DNA from: Hyphomicrobiaceae bacterium
Lineage (GTDB): Bacteria; Pseudomonadota; Alphaproteobacteria; Rhizobiales; Hyphomicrobiaceae
Direction: 5' to 3'
DNA length: 13,497 nt
Assembly (NCBI GenBank): GCA_017353825.1
Contig: JAFMSC010000061.1
Coordinates: 1-13,497, forward strand
The notes under the pieces were generated by a model. The model was not told the DNA's origin. It ran no database searches and was given only the letters and a program-made list of their open reading frames with translations. Positions within the stretch are counted from its first letter, which is position 1; every line of letters begins with the position of its first letter. Positions 1 through 6,926 of the stretch are shown in pieces. A program made the translations under genes and the position numbers.

Positions 1-240
1 CGCCGCGTCGAGCCCGAACGCCGAGCCCCCGGACAGCGCGATGGCGTCCACGCCTTGTACGGTCTGCGCCGGGTCGAGCAGCGCCGTCTCGCGTGTGCCC
101 GGCCCGCCGCCTCGCACGTCGATGGAACCCACCGCTGGCGCCTCGAACACGACCGCGGTCACACCGGAGGCAAGACGGGGATCGTCAGCGTTGCCGACCA
201 GCACGCCCGGCACATCGGTGATGAGGTTGCGCGAGCCCAT
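1..240 (-). CDS. P1-family (S58, DmpA-like) peptidase, partial: N-terminal 80 codons
   Basis: Reading leftward from the ATG at 240-238, 80 codons stay open to the window edge, so the C-terminal part is missing. The peptide begins MGSRNLITDVPGVLVGNA and contains the glycine-rich segment DVRGGGPGTRET (residues 41-52) and LSGGSAFGLDA (69-79). These are the conserved N-terminal blocks of the DmpA/BapA L-aminopeptidase/D-esterase family. Known members are made as a proenzyme that cleaves itself into two chains, with an N-terminal nucleophile further downstream; that site lies outside the window. An in-frame TGA at 261-259 leaves this ATG as the only usual start, and the ribosome binding site before it is weak. 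The gene lies 211 bp downstream of livK on the same strand, so co-transcription is possible but not shown. The family is clear from these motifs; the substrate cannot be told. Confidence 0.85.
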   Translation of the reverse strand, partial: MGSRNLITDVPGVLVGNADDPRLASGVTAVVFEAPAVGSIDVRGGGPGTRETALLDPAQTVQGVDAIALSGGSAFGLDAA

Positions 241-395
241 GCCAGCGAAATTGACGCCTCACGTACCGGCGGTCAACGGTCGGCGCGGGCGGCACCCGTC
301 ATCCGGAGACCGAGCCCAGCGGGCCATCCGGGACCACAACGTGTCGATCCTCACGCGGAACCGGATCGGAGCGCTGTTTGCCCTTGGCTCGCATC

Positions 396-435
396 GCTCC
401 GTCCGGGACGAAGGTGCTCCGTTCGCGACGAAGGG
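396..435. repeat. Tandem pair of 20-bp repeats downstream of livK
   Basis: Two adjacent 20-bp copies lie at 396-415 and 416-435. Each begins GCTCCG and contains a GACGAAGG core, and they differ at three positions. They sit in the 211-bp spacer between the livK stop codon and the peptidase start. No convincing intrinsic terminator (stem plus T-run) is visible in this spacer. Nothing in the sequence shows whether the repeat has a role. Confidence 0.6.
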
Positions 436-451
436 GGGTACTCCCAAAATC

Positions 452-1567
452 TCAGTTCTCGAAGTATGAGATCTTGCCGTCGGGGCCCTTACGCCAAGTG
501 TACACCACATAATCGAGCCGCGTGACGTCGCCCTTCTTGTCGTAGCTCAAGTCACCCAGCACGGTCTTGAAGGTTCGGCCCGAGGCGAGCTCGGCCGCCA
601 CCTTCTTGGGGTCCAGCGACTTGGCCGCCTCCGCCGCCTGCTTGATGAGCTCCACGGCGGCGTAGCTGTAGAGCGTGTAGGCCTCCGGCTCGAACTTCTT
701 GGCACGGAACTTCGCCACGGCTGCCTTCGCCACATCGCGCTTGCGCGGATCGGGCCCGTAGGTCATCAGCGTGCCCTCGGCGCCGGGCCCGGCAATGACC
801 GCGAACTCGTCGGAGGCGATGCCGTCAGCGCCCATGAACGGCGCCTGCAGGCCGCCGTCGCGCATCTGCCGCAGGATCAGGCCGCCCGTGTCGTGCAGCC
901 CGCCCCAGTAGACGAGGTCAGGCTTGGCCGCCCTGAGCTTGCTGACGAGCGCGCTGAAGTCCTTGTCATCCTTATTGATGCCTTCGAAGAAGATCTCCTT
1001 CACGCCCTTGGCGTTCATGTTCTTGCGCGTCTCCTGGGCGAGGCCCTCGCCGTAGGTGGTCTTGTCGTGCACCACGGCAACGCGCTTGTCCTTGAAATGC
1101 TTGGCGATGTAGTCGCCGGCCACCGATCCCTGCTGGTCGTCACGACCGCAGGTGCGGAAGATGTTCCACATCTTGCGCTCGGTTATCTTGGGATTGGTGG
1201 CCGCCGGCGTGATCTCCAGGATGCCGTTCTCCTGGTAGACCTCGGAGGCGGGCATGGTGACGCCGGAGTTGAAGTGGCCGACAACAAACTTGACGCCGTC
1301 GCCGACGAACTTGTTGGCTACCGACACGCCTTCCTTGGGGTCCGCTCGGTCGTCGCCCACGCTGACGACGACCTTCTGCCCGAGGATGCCGCCGGCGGCA
1401 TTGATGTCCTCGACGGCCTGCTCCACGCCCTGCTTCAGCTGAGCGCCGAACGCGGCGCTGCCGCCAGTGATCGGCCCAGCGACGCCAAGCTTGACCTGGG
1501 CTGCGGCGCCGTTTGCCGCCGCCAGGCTCGCTGCAAGGGCCAGCGCCGGCCAGAGCAATCGGTTCAT
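452..1567 (-). CDS. livK: Branched-chain amino acid ABC transporter periplasmic substrate-binding protein
   Basis: A 371-residue type I periplasmic binding protein of the LivJ/LivK (Leu/Ile/Val-binding) family, which captures ligand in the periplasm and delivers it to LivHM. Residues 1-23 form a typical Sec signal peptide: a basic MNR start, a hydrophobic core of Leu and Ala, and an AAA-Q cleavage region. The mature start VKLGVAGPITGGSAAFG and the later segment ITPAATNPKIT (119-129) are family hallmarks. Cys140, in FRTCGRDDQQG, is also usual in this family. The frame stays open 24 codons further upstream. The start at 1567 is preferred because GGGAGG lies just upstream of this ATG and because the signal peptide begins there. 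It is the last gene of the liv operon and is separated from the upstream gene by a 144-bp spacer with a hairpin. Ligand specificity cannot be read from sequence; relatives bind aliphatic amino acids, amides or urea. Confidence 0.93.
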   Translation of the reverse strand: MNRLLWPALALAASLAAANGAAAQVKLGVAGPITGGSAAFGAQLKQGVEQAVEDINAAGGILGQKVVVSVGDDRADPKEGVSVANKFVGDGVKFVVGHFNSGVTMPASEVYQENGILEITPAATNPKITERKMWNIFRTCGRDDQQGSVAGDYIAKHFKDKRVAVVHDKTTYGEGLAQETRKNMNAKGVKEIFFEGINKDDKDFSALVSKLRAAKPDLVYWGGLHDTGGLILRQMRDGGLQAPFMGADGIASDEFAVIAGPGAEGTLMTYGPDPRKRDVAKAAVAKFRAKKFEPEAYTLYSYAAVELIKQAAEAAKSLDPKKVAAELASGRTFKTVLGDLSYDKKGDVTRLDYVVYTWRKGPDGKISYFEN

Positions 1568-1604
1568 GCAAACCTCCCTTCCCGTGTGCGGATTAGTCAT
1601 GTCA

Positions 1605-1632
1605 TCCCCACGGCGGGCGAGCCGGCCGGGGA
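1605..1632 (-). promoter_or_regulatory. GC-rich hairpin in the leader of livK
   Basis: On the minus strand TCCCC pairs with GGGGA as outer arms, enclosing CGGC and GCCG inner arms around a short loop. The structure lies about 40 nt upstream of the livK start, inside the liv transcript. No T-run follows on the transcribed strand, so it is a poor intrinsic terminator. A stem in this place could stabilise a processed livK mRNA, which would fit the usual need for more binding protein than permease. That role is inferred. Confidence 0.45.
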
Positions 1633-1711
1633 GCCGCACTATTCAACGAAACCTCCGACGAGTCACGCCGATTTGACTGCGCGTGATTTGGGCAACTCTG
1701 CACAAGGTCAA

Positions 1712-2071
1712 TCAGGCCTTGCGGCGCCAGCCGAACAGCCCGGCGCGCTCGAACAGCCAGCCGTACTGGCGTGCGATCTGGTCGGCCCTGACCAGCCGAT
1801 ACCCGGCCGACGCGGCAACGACCACCACCACAAAATCTACTGCGAAGTTCTCGAGCGAGAGCAGGACTTCGTCGAACAGGGCATGGTGAATAAAGCGTAC
1901 GCCCGCCGCAATCCCGAGCATGTAGAGGGGCACCTGCCAGTATGGGCGCCAAGTCTGCGCCATGGCCCGCCCCGACACGAAGGCCCCAGCGCCGCCGAGA
2001 AGGCACGTGACCACGACAAACACCCAGGGACTGTTCCCGCCGAGGTCGTAGAGTTGGCCCATCCCTATCAC
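1712..2071 (-). CDS. DUF6867 family small membrane protein in the liv operon
   Basis: A 119-residue protein with three clear hydrophobic segments at about residues 16-38, 47-66 and 73-94. The last contains the run DFVVVVVAASAGYRLV. The hydrophilic end includes RADQIARQYGWLFERAGLFGW. I recognise it as resembling DUF6867, small alphaproteobacterial membrane proteins of unknown function; I recall these beside branched-chain amino acid ABC transporters, but no search was run. The GTG at 2071 is chosen because GAGGAAA lies about 9 nt upstream. An ATG three codons later is the alternative. The gene sits 26 nt after livF and before livK, on the same strand. This position suggests an accessory role at the transporter, for example in assembly or regulation of LivHM, but nothing in the sequence demonstrates this. 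Confidence 0.8.
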   Translation of the reverse strand: MIGMGQLYDLGGNSPWVFVVVTCLLGGAGAFVSGRAMAQTWRPYWQVPLYMLGIAAGVRFIHHALFDEVLLSLENFAVDFVVVVVAASAGYRLVRADQIARQYGWLFERAGLFGWRRKA

Positions 2072-2097
2072 CGCCCAGCTTTCCTCAGCCCTTCCGC

Positions 2098-2820
2098 TCA
2101 GCGCCGCCCGCCTTCCAGGTAGGCCGCCCGCACCTCGGGCTTGGCTAGCAGCTCCCGGCCGGTGCCGCTGAGCGTAATGTGACCGCTGACCATCACGTAG
2201 GCGCGGTGGGCGATCCTCAGTGCATGGTAGGCGTTCTGCTCGACTAGGAAGACGGTGACGCCGGCCCGGTTCAGGTCCTCGATCACCTCGAAGATCTGCT
2301 TCACCACCAGCGGCGCCAATCCAAGCGAGGGCTCGTCGAGCAAGAGAAGCCGCGGCCGGCTCATGAGCGCACGTGCGATGGCCAGCATCTGCTGCTCGCC
2401 CCCCGACAGGGTGCCGCCCCGCTGGTCGAGACGCTTGGCGAGCACGGGGAACAACATCTTTACGCGTGCCAGGTCCTCCTCGAAATGCGTGCCGGCGTGA
2501 AGGCCGGCGCCCATCAAGAGGTTCTCGCGCACCGTCATGCGCGGGAAGATGCGCCGGCCCTCAGGCGACTGGGCAATGCGCAGGCGAGCGATCTCGTGCG
2601 TGGGCATGCGGGTGATGTCGCGGCCCTCGAACAGGATGCAGCCCTCGCGCGCGCGGGGATCGCCGCAGATCGTCATCATAAGCGTGGATTTGCCGGCCCC
2701 GTTGGCGCCGATCAGCGTCACGATCTCGCGCTCGTGCACGTCGAGGTCAACACCCTTGAGGGCCATGATCGGCCCGTAGAAGCTCTTGACGCCGCGCACG
2801 GCCAGCATCGGCGAGCTCAT
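2098..2820 (-). CDS. livF: Branched-chain amino acid ABC transporter ATP-binding protein LivF
   Basis: A 240-residue cytoplasmic ATPase that pairs with LivG to power the LivHM channel. Visible motifs are Walker A GANGAGKS (38-45), the QSPEGRRIFPRMTVREN region typical of LivF (84-100), the ABC signature LSGGEQQ (138-144) and Walker B LLLLDEP (158-164). The usual switch histidine is replaced, as in LivF proteins generally, by VEQN (193-196). Length and architecture are normal for LivF. The ATG at 2820 has only a weak ribosome binding site, and an ATG four codons in is possible. It follows livG after a 151-bp spacer that holds an inverted-repeat element, which is unusual for genes whose products must be made in equal amounts. 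Confidence 0.95.
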   Translation of the reverse strand: MSSPMLAVRGVKSFYGPIMALKGVDLDVHEREIVTLIGANGAGKSTLMMTICGDPRAREGCILFEGRDITRMPTHEIARLRIAQSPEGRRIFPRMTVRENLLMGAGLHAGTHFEEDLARVKMLFPVLAKRLDQRGGTLSGGEQQMLAIARALMSRPRLLLLDEPSLGLAPLVVKQIFEVIEDLNRAGVTVFLVEQNAYHALRIAHRAYVMVSGHITLSGTGRELLAKPEVRAAYLEGGRR

Positions 2821-2837
2821 GGGCCGGCCCCTGCGGT

Positions 2838-2940
2838 GTCATCCCGGAATTGCGCGTTAGCGTAACAAGCGGGACCCAGCGTCAAGGGGAAGAGGCGTGG
2901 ATCTCGTGACCCTTGGTGCCGGGTCTCGCGCTTGGCCCGG
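2838..2940. repeat. Imperfect inverted-repeat (REP/MITE-like) element between livG and livF
   Basis: The spacer between livG and livF folds back on itself over about 100 bp. CCGG at 2844-2847 pairs with CCGG at 2937-2940, GACCC at 2873-2877 with GGGTC at 2921-2925, and CAAGGG at 2883-2888 with CCCTTG at 2910-2915, leaving a central loop of about 21 nt. The left end carries GTCATCCCGG and the inner part GGGACCCAG, word types I associate with dispersed intergenic repeats in alphaproteobacterial genomes. It has no coding capacity. A further 8-bp inverted repeat (TGAGCGAG at 2945-2952, CTCGCTCA at 2967-2974) overlaps the livG stop codon. Confidence 0.5.
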
Positions 2941-2971
2941 TATGTGAGCGAGCGAGCTCCTCCTCCCTCGC

Positions 2972-3877
2972 TCATTCCGCGATCTCCGCCTCGACCTTGT
3001 CCACCTCGCGGTCCTCGACGCCGAGGTAGGCGGCGACCACCCTGGGGTCGTTGCGGACGGCATCGGGGCTGCCGTCGGCGATCTTCTGGCCGTAGTCGAG
3101 CACCACCACGTGGTCGGAGATCTCCATCACCACCGACATGTCGTGCTCGATCAGCAGGATCGACAGGGAATGGGCGCGGCGGATGGATAGAAGAAGCTCG
3201 GTCAGGCGCGCGGTCTCGCGCGGGTTGAGCCCCGCGGCGGGCTCATCAAGGCACAGGAGCTGCGGCTCGGTGCACATGGCGCGCGCGATCTCCAGGCGAC
3301 GCTGGGCGCCATAGGGCAGCTCGCCGGCGGCATCGTCGGCGCGGTCGCCGAGCCCGATCTGGTCGAGCCAGTAGCGGGCGCGCTCCACGGCAGCGCGCTC
3401 GGCCGTCGCGTAGCGGCGCGCGCCGATGAGGCCGAGCACCGTCCAGCCCGAGGCGAGCATCAGCGGGTTGTGTTGGGCCACGATCAGGTTCTCCAGCACC
3501 GTCATGCCGGAGAACAGGCGGATGTTCTGGAACGTGCGCGCGACCTTGGCGCGCGCGGCCACCTCGTGGTCCGGCATGCGCTCCAGGAGAAACACCGGCC
3601 CTGCCGGGGTTATGCCCCAGCGCCGCCCTGACTCGGTGAGCACGTCGATCTCATCCGTGGCCGGCCGGCCGCCGTGGCTCAGCACCAGGCGCCCGCTCGA
3701 CGGCTTGTAGAAGCCGGTCGCGCAGTTGAACACGGTGGTCTTGCCGGCGCCGTTGGGTCCGATCAGGGCGGTGATCTCGCCTCGCGCCGCAGTGAACGAC
3801 AGGTCGTCGATGGCGATCAGCCCGCCGAAGCGCATGGTCAGATGCTCAACCGCGAGCAGGGGATCGGCGGCGCTCAT
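2972..3877 (-). CDS. livG: Branched-chain amino acid ABC transporter ATP-binding protein LivG
   Basis: A 301-residue ATPase, the partner of LivF. Motifs in order: Walker A GPNGAGKT (40-47), Q-loop ARTFQNIRLF (113-122), degenerate signature LPYGAQRRLEIARA (187-200), Walker B LLCLDEP (207-213) and switch histidine in IEHDMSVV (His245). The pairing of a degenerate signature here with a canonical one in LivF is normal for the family. About 35 residues between the first strands and the Q-loop (roughly 70-105, containing ESGRRWGITPAG and LLERMPDHE) form an insertion that makes the protein longer than the LivG of E. coli. The ATG abuts the livM stop directly (TAG then ATG), so translation is probably coupled. 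Confidence 0.95.
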   Translation of the reverse strand: MSAADPLLAVEHLTMRFGGLIAIDDLSFTAARGEITALIGPNGAGKTTVFNCATGFYKPSSGRLVLSHGGRPATDEIDVLTESGRRWGITPAGPVFLLERMPDHEVAARAKVARTFQNIRLFSGMTVLENLIVAQHNPLMLASGWTVLGLIGARRYATAERAAVERARYWLDQIGLGDRADDAAGELPYGAQRRLEIARAMCTEPQLLCLDEPAAGLNPRETARLTELLLSIRRAHSLSILLIEHDMSVVMEISDHVVVLDYGQKIADGSPDAVRNDPRVVAAYLGVEDREVDKVEAEIAE

Positions 3878-5257
3878 CTAGCCGTGCCCCTCCTTGACGA
3901 GGCCGGCCTTGACGGCGCGCCGCTCGCGCAGGTGGATGGAAGGGCTGCGCGTGCCGATGAGGCCGCGCGGCTTCCAGAGCATCACCAGCACCATGGCGAG
4001 GCCGAACAGCAGCATGCGGTACTGCGTGGGGTCGAAGTCGGGCCCGAACACATCCTTGAGCCAGTCGAGTTCGCGCAAGAGCTCGGTGCCGCCGATCATG
4101 GCGACGGCGGCGACGGCCACACCCAGCTGGCTGCCCATGCCGCCAAGCACGACGATGGCTACAACGACGGCGCTCTCCATGAAGGTGAAGGACTCCGGAC
4201 TGATGAAGCCCTGACGTGCGGCGAAAAACGATCCAGCGAAGCCGCCGAAGCCGGCCCCGATAGCGAACGCGGTGAGCTTGGTCGAGGTGGTATTGATGCC
4301 GAGCGACCGGCAGGCCACCTCGTCCTCGCGCAGCGCCTCCCAGGCTCGCCCGATGGGCAGGCGCCGCAGCCTGAGCGTGACCCAATTCGTCAACAGCGCC
4401 AGCGCCAGGATCACGTAGAAGAGGAAGATCGTGCGGTGCAGCGGGCTGAACTCAAAGCCGAAGAACGCGGCAAAACCCTCGTCGCTAGCATTGAACGGCA
4501 GGCCGAAGAAGGAGGGCCGGGGAATTCCCGAGATGCCGGCATAGCCGTTCGTCACCGGCACCCAGTTGATGAGAACGAGCCGGATGATCTCACCGAACGC
4601 CAGCGTGACGATGGCGAGGTAGTCGCCCCTCAGCCGCAGCACGGGGAAGCCCAGCATGATCCCCCACAGCGCCGCGAAGATGCCAGCCAGCGGCAGGCAC
4701 AACCAGAAGCCGAAGCCGAGGTTCTCAGACAAGAGCGCGGTGGAATAGGCACCCACGGCGTAGAAGGCCGCGTAGCCAAGGTCGAGCAGTCCGGCGAGGC
4801 CGACCACGATGTTGAGCCCCCAGCCCAGCATCACGTAGATCAGGATCTGGACGCCGAAGTTGTCGATCCATTTGACCGCGCCGGCCTGTCCCACCAGCTC
4901 CAGCACGATGAGCGGGTAGAGAATAAGCAGCGCAATCCCCACCAGCGAGAGCGCTTGGCCGAGCCTCGCACGGACAGCGGTGGGCGCCGCAGGCTGCGGT
5001 CTGGCGGTCCGCGCGGTGAGCGTTGGCCGGACCAGCAGATGGGCGAGCCGCGCGGCGAACGCGAGCCCCACGGCGATCGCCACGTAGTCCCAGCGCGGGC
5101 GCAGGATGGGCTGGTTGTTGATGTTGACGTCGATGCGCAGCGCCAGGATCGGCACCGCCAGACCGAGAGCCAGCAGCGCCGTGCCGGCCGCATCTCGCAG
5201 CGCCGCCGCCAGGCGGCTTGCGACAGCGGGGCGCTCGGCGGCAGCGACGATGGCCAT
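3878..5257 (-). CDS. livM: Branched-chain amino acid ABC transporter permease LivM
   Basis: A 459-residue inner-membrane permease that forms the translocation pore with LivH. The N-terminal part (about 1-125) has hydrophobic stretches around 26-40, 57-74 and 102-122, separated by an Ala/Pro/Arg-rich linker. This extension is common in longer LivM proteins. The core begins at about 130 and contains VVGLAGLLDLGYAAFYAVGAY (151-171) and LRLRGDYLAIVTLAFGEI (207-224). The cytoplasmic coupling loop GRAWEALREDEVACRSLGIN (303-322) contacts the ATPases. The start at 5257 is chosen because GAGG lies about 5 nt upstream and the stop of livH is only 5 nt away. A longer open frame to 5380 would overlap livH heavily and is not credible. 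Confidence 0.94.
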   Translation of the reverse strand: MAIVAAAERPAVASRLAAALRDAAGTALLALGLAVPILALRIDVNINNQPILRPRWDYVAIAVGLAFAARLAHLLVRPTLTARTARPQPAAPTAVRARLGQALSLVGIALLILYPLIVLELVGQAGAVKWIDNFGVQILIYVMLGWGLNIVVGLAGLLDLGYAAFYAVGAYSTALLSENLGFGFWLCLPLAGIFAALWGIMLGFPVLRLRGDYLAIVTLAFGEIIRLVLINWVPVTNGYAGISGIPRPSFFGLPFNASDEGFAAFFGFEFSPLHRTIFLFYVILALALLTNWVTLRLRRLPIGRAWEALREDEVACRSLGINTTSTKLTAFAIGAGFGGFAGSFFAARQGFISPESFTFMESAVVVAIVVLGGMGSQLGVAVAAVAMIGGTELLRELDWLKDVFGPDFDPTQYRMLLFGLAMVLVMLWKPRGLIGTRSPSIHLRERRAVKAGLVKEGHG

Positions 5258-5262
5258 CGGCC

Positions 5263-6180
5263 TCAGACCTTTTCCACTTCGGGTTTGCCGAGCAGCCCCG
5301 AGGGGAGAAAGACGAGCGTGATTGCCAGGATCGAGAACGTCGCCACGTCCTTGTAGTCGATGGAGAAATAGGCCGACCACAGCGTCTCGATCAGGCCGAT
5401 CAGCAGCCCGCCCAGCACTGCGCCCGGTAGCGAGCCGATCCCGCCCAGCACGGCGGCGGTGAACGCCTTCACGCCCGGCACAAAGCCGTCGTTGAAGTGC
5501 ACCACGCCGTAATAGATCATGAACATCAGCCCGGCCACGGCGGCCAGCGCTGCGCCCAAGACGAAGGTCAGGGAGATCGTGGCGTTGACGTTGACGCCCA
5601 GCAGTGCCGCCATCTTGCGGTCCTGCTCGCAGGCGCGCTGCGCCCGGCCGATGGCGGTGAACTGCACCAGGTACCAGAAGCCGGCCAGCAGCACCGCCGT
5701 CACGGCCACGATCAGGATCTGCTTTTGCGACACGGTCACGCTGTAGTCGGCGCCCTGGAACAGGGTGATGACCTCGCTGGCGATCGTTGGGGCTGGCTTA
5801 TAGCGCGGTCCCTGCGTGACCTGCACCAGGTTGGACAGAAAGATCGACATGCCGATGGCCGAGATGAGGGGGGCCAGCCGGAACGAGCCTCGCAACGGTC
5901 GGTAGGCCAGCCGCTCGATGGCCCAGGCCCACAGCGAGGTGAGCAGCATCGCCGCGATCAATACGATGAACAGGGCGAGGGCGAGCGGGGTGATGCCGAT
6001 CACTTGCGTCAGCACCATCAAGATGATGAGCGCGATGAAGGTCGAGAGCATGAACACGTCGCCGTGGGCGAAGTTCACCATGCCGATGATGCCGAACACC
6101 ATGGTGTAGCCGATGGCGATCAGGCCGTAGATGGACCCGAGGGTCAGTCCGTTGATGAGCTGCTGAAGGAAGTATTCCAC
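5263..6180 (-). CDS. livH: Branched-chain amino acid ABC transporter permease LivH
   Basis: A 305-residue inner-membrane permease, first gene of the liv set. It opens with LINGLTLGSIYGLIAIGYT (8-26) and GMVNFAHGDVFML (33-45), both hallmarks of LivH. It also contains the coupling loop RACEQDRKMAALLGVNVN (about 182-199) and ends with the GGIGSLPGAVLGGLLIG segment near the last membrane helices. About eight hydrophobic segments are visible. The start is GTG at 6180, and the ribosome binding site is weak (CAGGG some 12 nt upstream). It is separated from the uracil-DNA glycosylase-like gene by 119 bp, the most likely place for an operon promoter. Confidence 0.95.
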   Translation of the reverse strand: MEYFLQQLINGLTLGSIYGLIAIGYTMVFGIIGMVNFAHGDVFMLSTFIALIILMVLTQVIGITPLALALFIVLIAAMLLTSLWAWAIERLAYRPLRGSFRLAPLISAIGMSIFLSNLVQVTQGPRYKPAPTIASEVITLFQGADYSVTVSQKQILIVAVTAVLLAGFWYLVQFTAIGRAQRACEQDRKMAALLGVNVNATISLTFVLGAALAAVAGLMFMIYYGVVHFNDGFVPGVKAFTAAVLGGIGSLPGAVLGGLLIGLIETLWSAYFSIDYKDVATFSILAITLVFLPSGLLGKPEVEKV

Positions 6181-6210
6181 TGCTGGGAAGCCCTGCGCCG
6201 AAGTCAGGTC

Positions 6211-6239
6211 AAGCTAGCAGCCGTTCGGCATTGCCACAA
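6211..6239 (-). promoter_or_regulatory. Possible sigma-70-type promoter of the liv operon
   Basis: On the minus strand TTGTGG (6239-6234) and TAGCTT (6216-6211) are separated by 17 nt. The -10 box would lie about 30 nt upstream of the livH start. Both boxes match the consensus poorly (three of six bases each), so this is only a candidate. Just upstream are an inverted repeat CGGCAT / ATGCCG (6226-6231 and 6250-6255, overlapping the -35 box) and an 8-bp palindrome GCACGTGC (6254-6261), either of which could be a regulator site. Confidence 0.22.
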
Positions 6240-6299
6240 CGCGGGACCGATGCCGCACGTGCAACATTTGCCGGCCGATGGCCTCTGAAATCGGCTCCC

Positions 6300-6926
6300 T
6301 CAAGCGAGCAGGCCGCGCACCTCCCGCCGAACGGCCGGCAGCAGGTCGCGCTCGAACCACGGATTGGCCGTCAGCCACGCGTTGTTGCGCCACGAGGGAT
6401 GCGGCAGCGCGATGCGGCGCGGCGTCTCGGCCGAGGTGAGGCGCGCCCGCCACTGCCTCACGGTTTGCGTCATGCCGGCTCCGTTTGGCAGGCGCAGATG
6501 CCAGCGCTGGGCGTAGGTGCCAACCAGCAGTACCAGCTCGAGCTGGGGCATGGCCGCGAACAGGCGCCCGTGCCAGGCGGCGGCGCATTCGCGTCGCGGC
6601 GGCAGGTCACCCCCGGCCGTGTCGTGGCCGGGAAAGCAAAAGCCCATGGGCACGATGGCCACACGGGCCTCATCGTAGAACTCCTCCGGCGTGAGGGCCA
6701 GCCAGGCCCTCAGCCGTTCGCCGGACGGGTCCGTAAAAGGCACGCCCGAGGCATGGACGCGCACCCCCGGTGCCTGGCTGCAGATGGCCAGCCGCGCCGT
6801 GGCGCTAGGCCGCAGCACCGGCCGCGGCTCGTGTGGCAGCGGGGTCCCCTGAGGCCTATCGCGGCAGATGCGGCAACCGTGGATCTCGCGCGTCAGTGCC
6901 GCCAGATCTCGCGCCGCCCGGCTCAT
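6300..6926 (-). CDS. Uracil-DNA glycosylase superfamily protein (family 4/5-like, Fe-S type)
   Basis: A 208-residue protein of the uracil-DNA glycosylase superfamily, whose members excise uracil or deaminated bases from DNA. Four cysteines, Cys18, Cys21, Cys97 and Cys114, have the spacing of the [4Fe-4S] ligands of family 4 enzymes. The first motif reads CSQAPG (49-54) in place of the usual GEAPG, followed by FTDPSGERLRAWL (64-76). The second active-site motif is LPHPSWRNN (174-182) in place of HPSPLN-type sequences. Enzyme activity is therefore likely but the subfamily and base preference are not certain. The ATG at 6926 is the last of four tandem ATG codons in a 14-bp repeat that separates it from the upstream hydrolase gene. 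The neighbour context (hydrolase, GST) gives no clear pathway. Confidence 0.8.
   Translation of the reverse strand: MSRAARDLAALTREIHGCRICRDRPQGTPLPHEPRPVLRPSATARLAICSQAPGVRVHASGVPFTDPSGERLRAWLALTPEEFYDEARVAIVPMGFCFPGHDTAGGDLPPRRECAAAWHGRLFAAMPQLELVLLVGTYAQRWHLRLPNGAGMTQTVRQWRARLTSAETPRRIALPHPSWRNNAWLTANPWFERDLLPAVRREVRGLLA

Noticed and set aside
893..2122. Long open frame on the plus strand across livK and DUF6867
   Set aside because: It is antisense to two genes with clear family motifs and good starts. Its protein is low in complexity with no recognisable motif, as expected for the mirror of a GC-rich gene.
2179..2245. Loss of the switch histidine in LivF
   Set aside because: The VEQN sequence at that position is normal for the LivF family and not a defect.
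3674..5356. 560-codon open frame on the plus strand opposite livG and livM
   Set aside because: The product is a Gln/Arg/Glu/His-rich string typical of an antisense frame in high-GC DNA, while the opposite strand encodes an unmistakable LivM.
6219..6243. Possible sigma-54 promoter upstream of livH
   Set aside because: GG and GC elements are present but lie 12 nt apart where the -24/-12 consensus needs 10.
5497..6288. 263-codon plus-strand frame opposite livH
   Set aside because: Same reason: His/Asp/Gln-rich antisense shadow of a well-supported permease gene.
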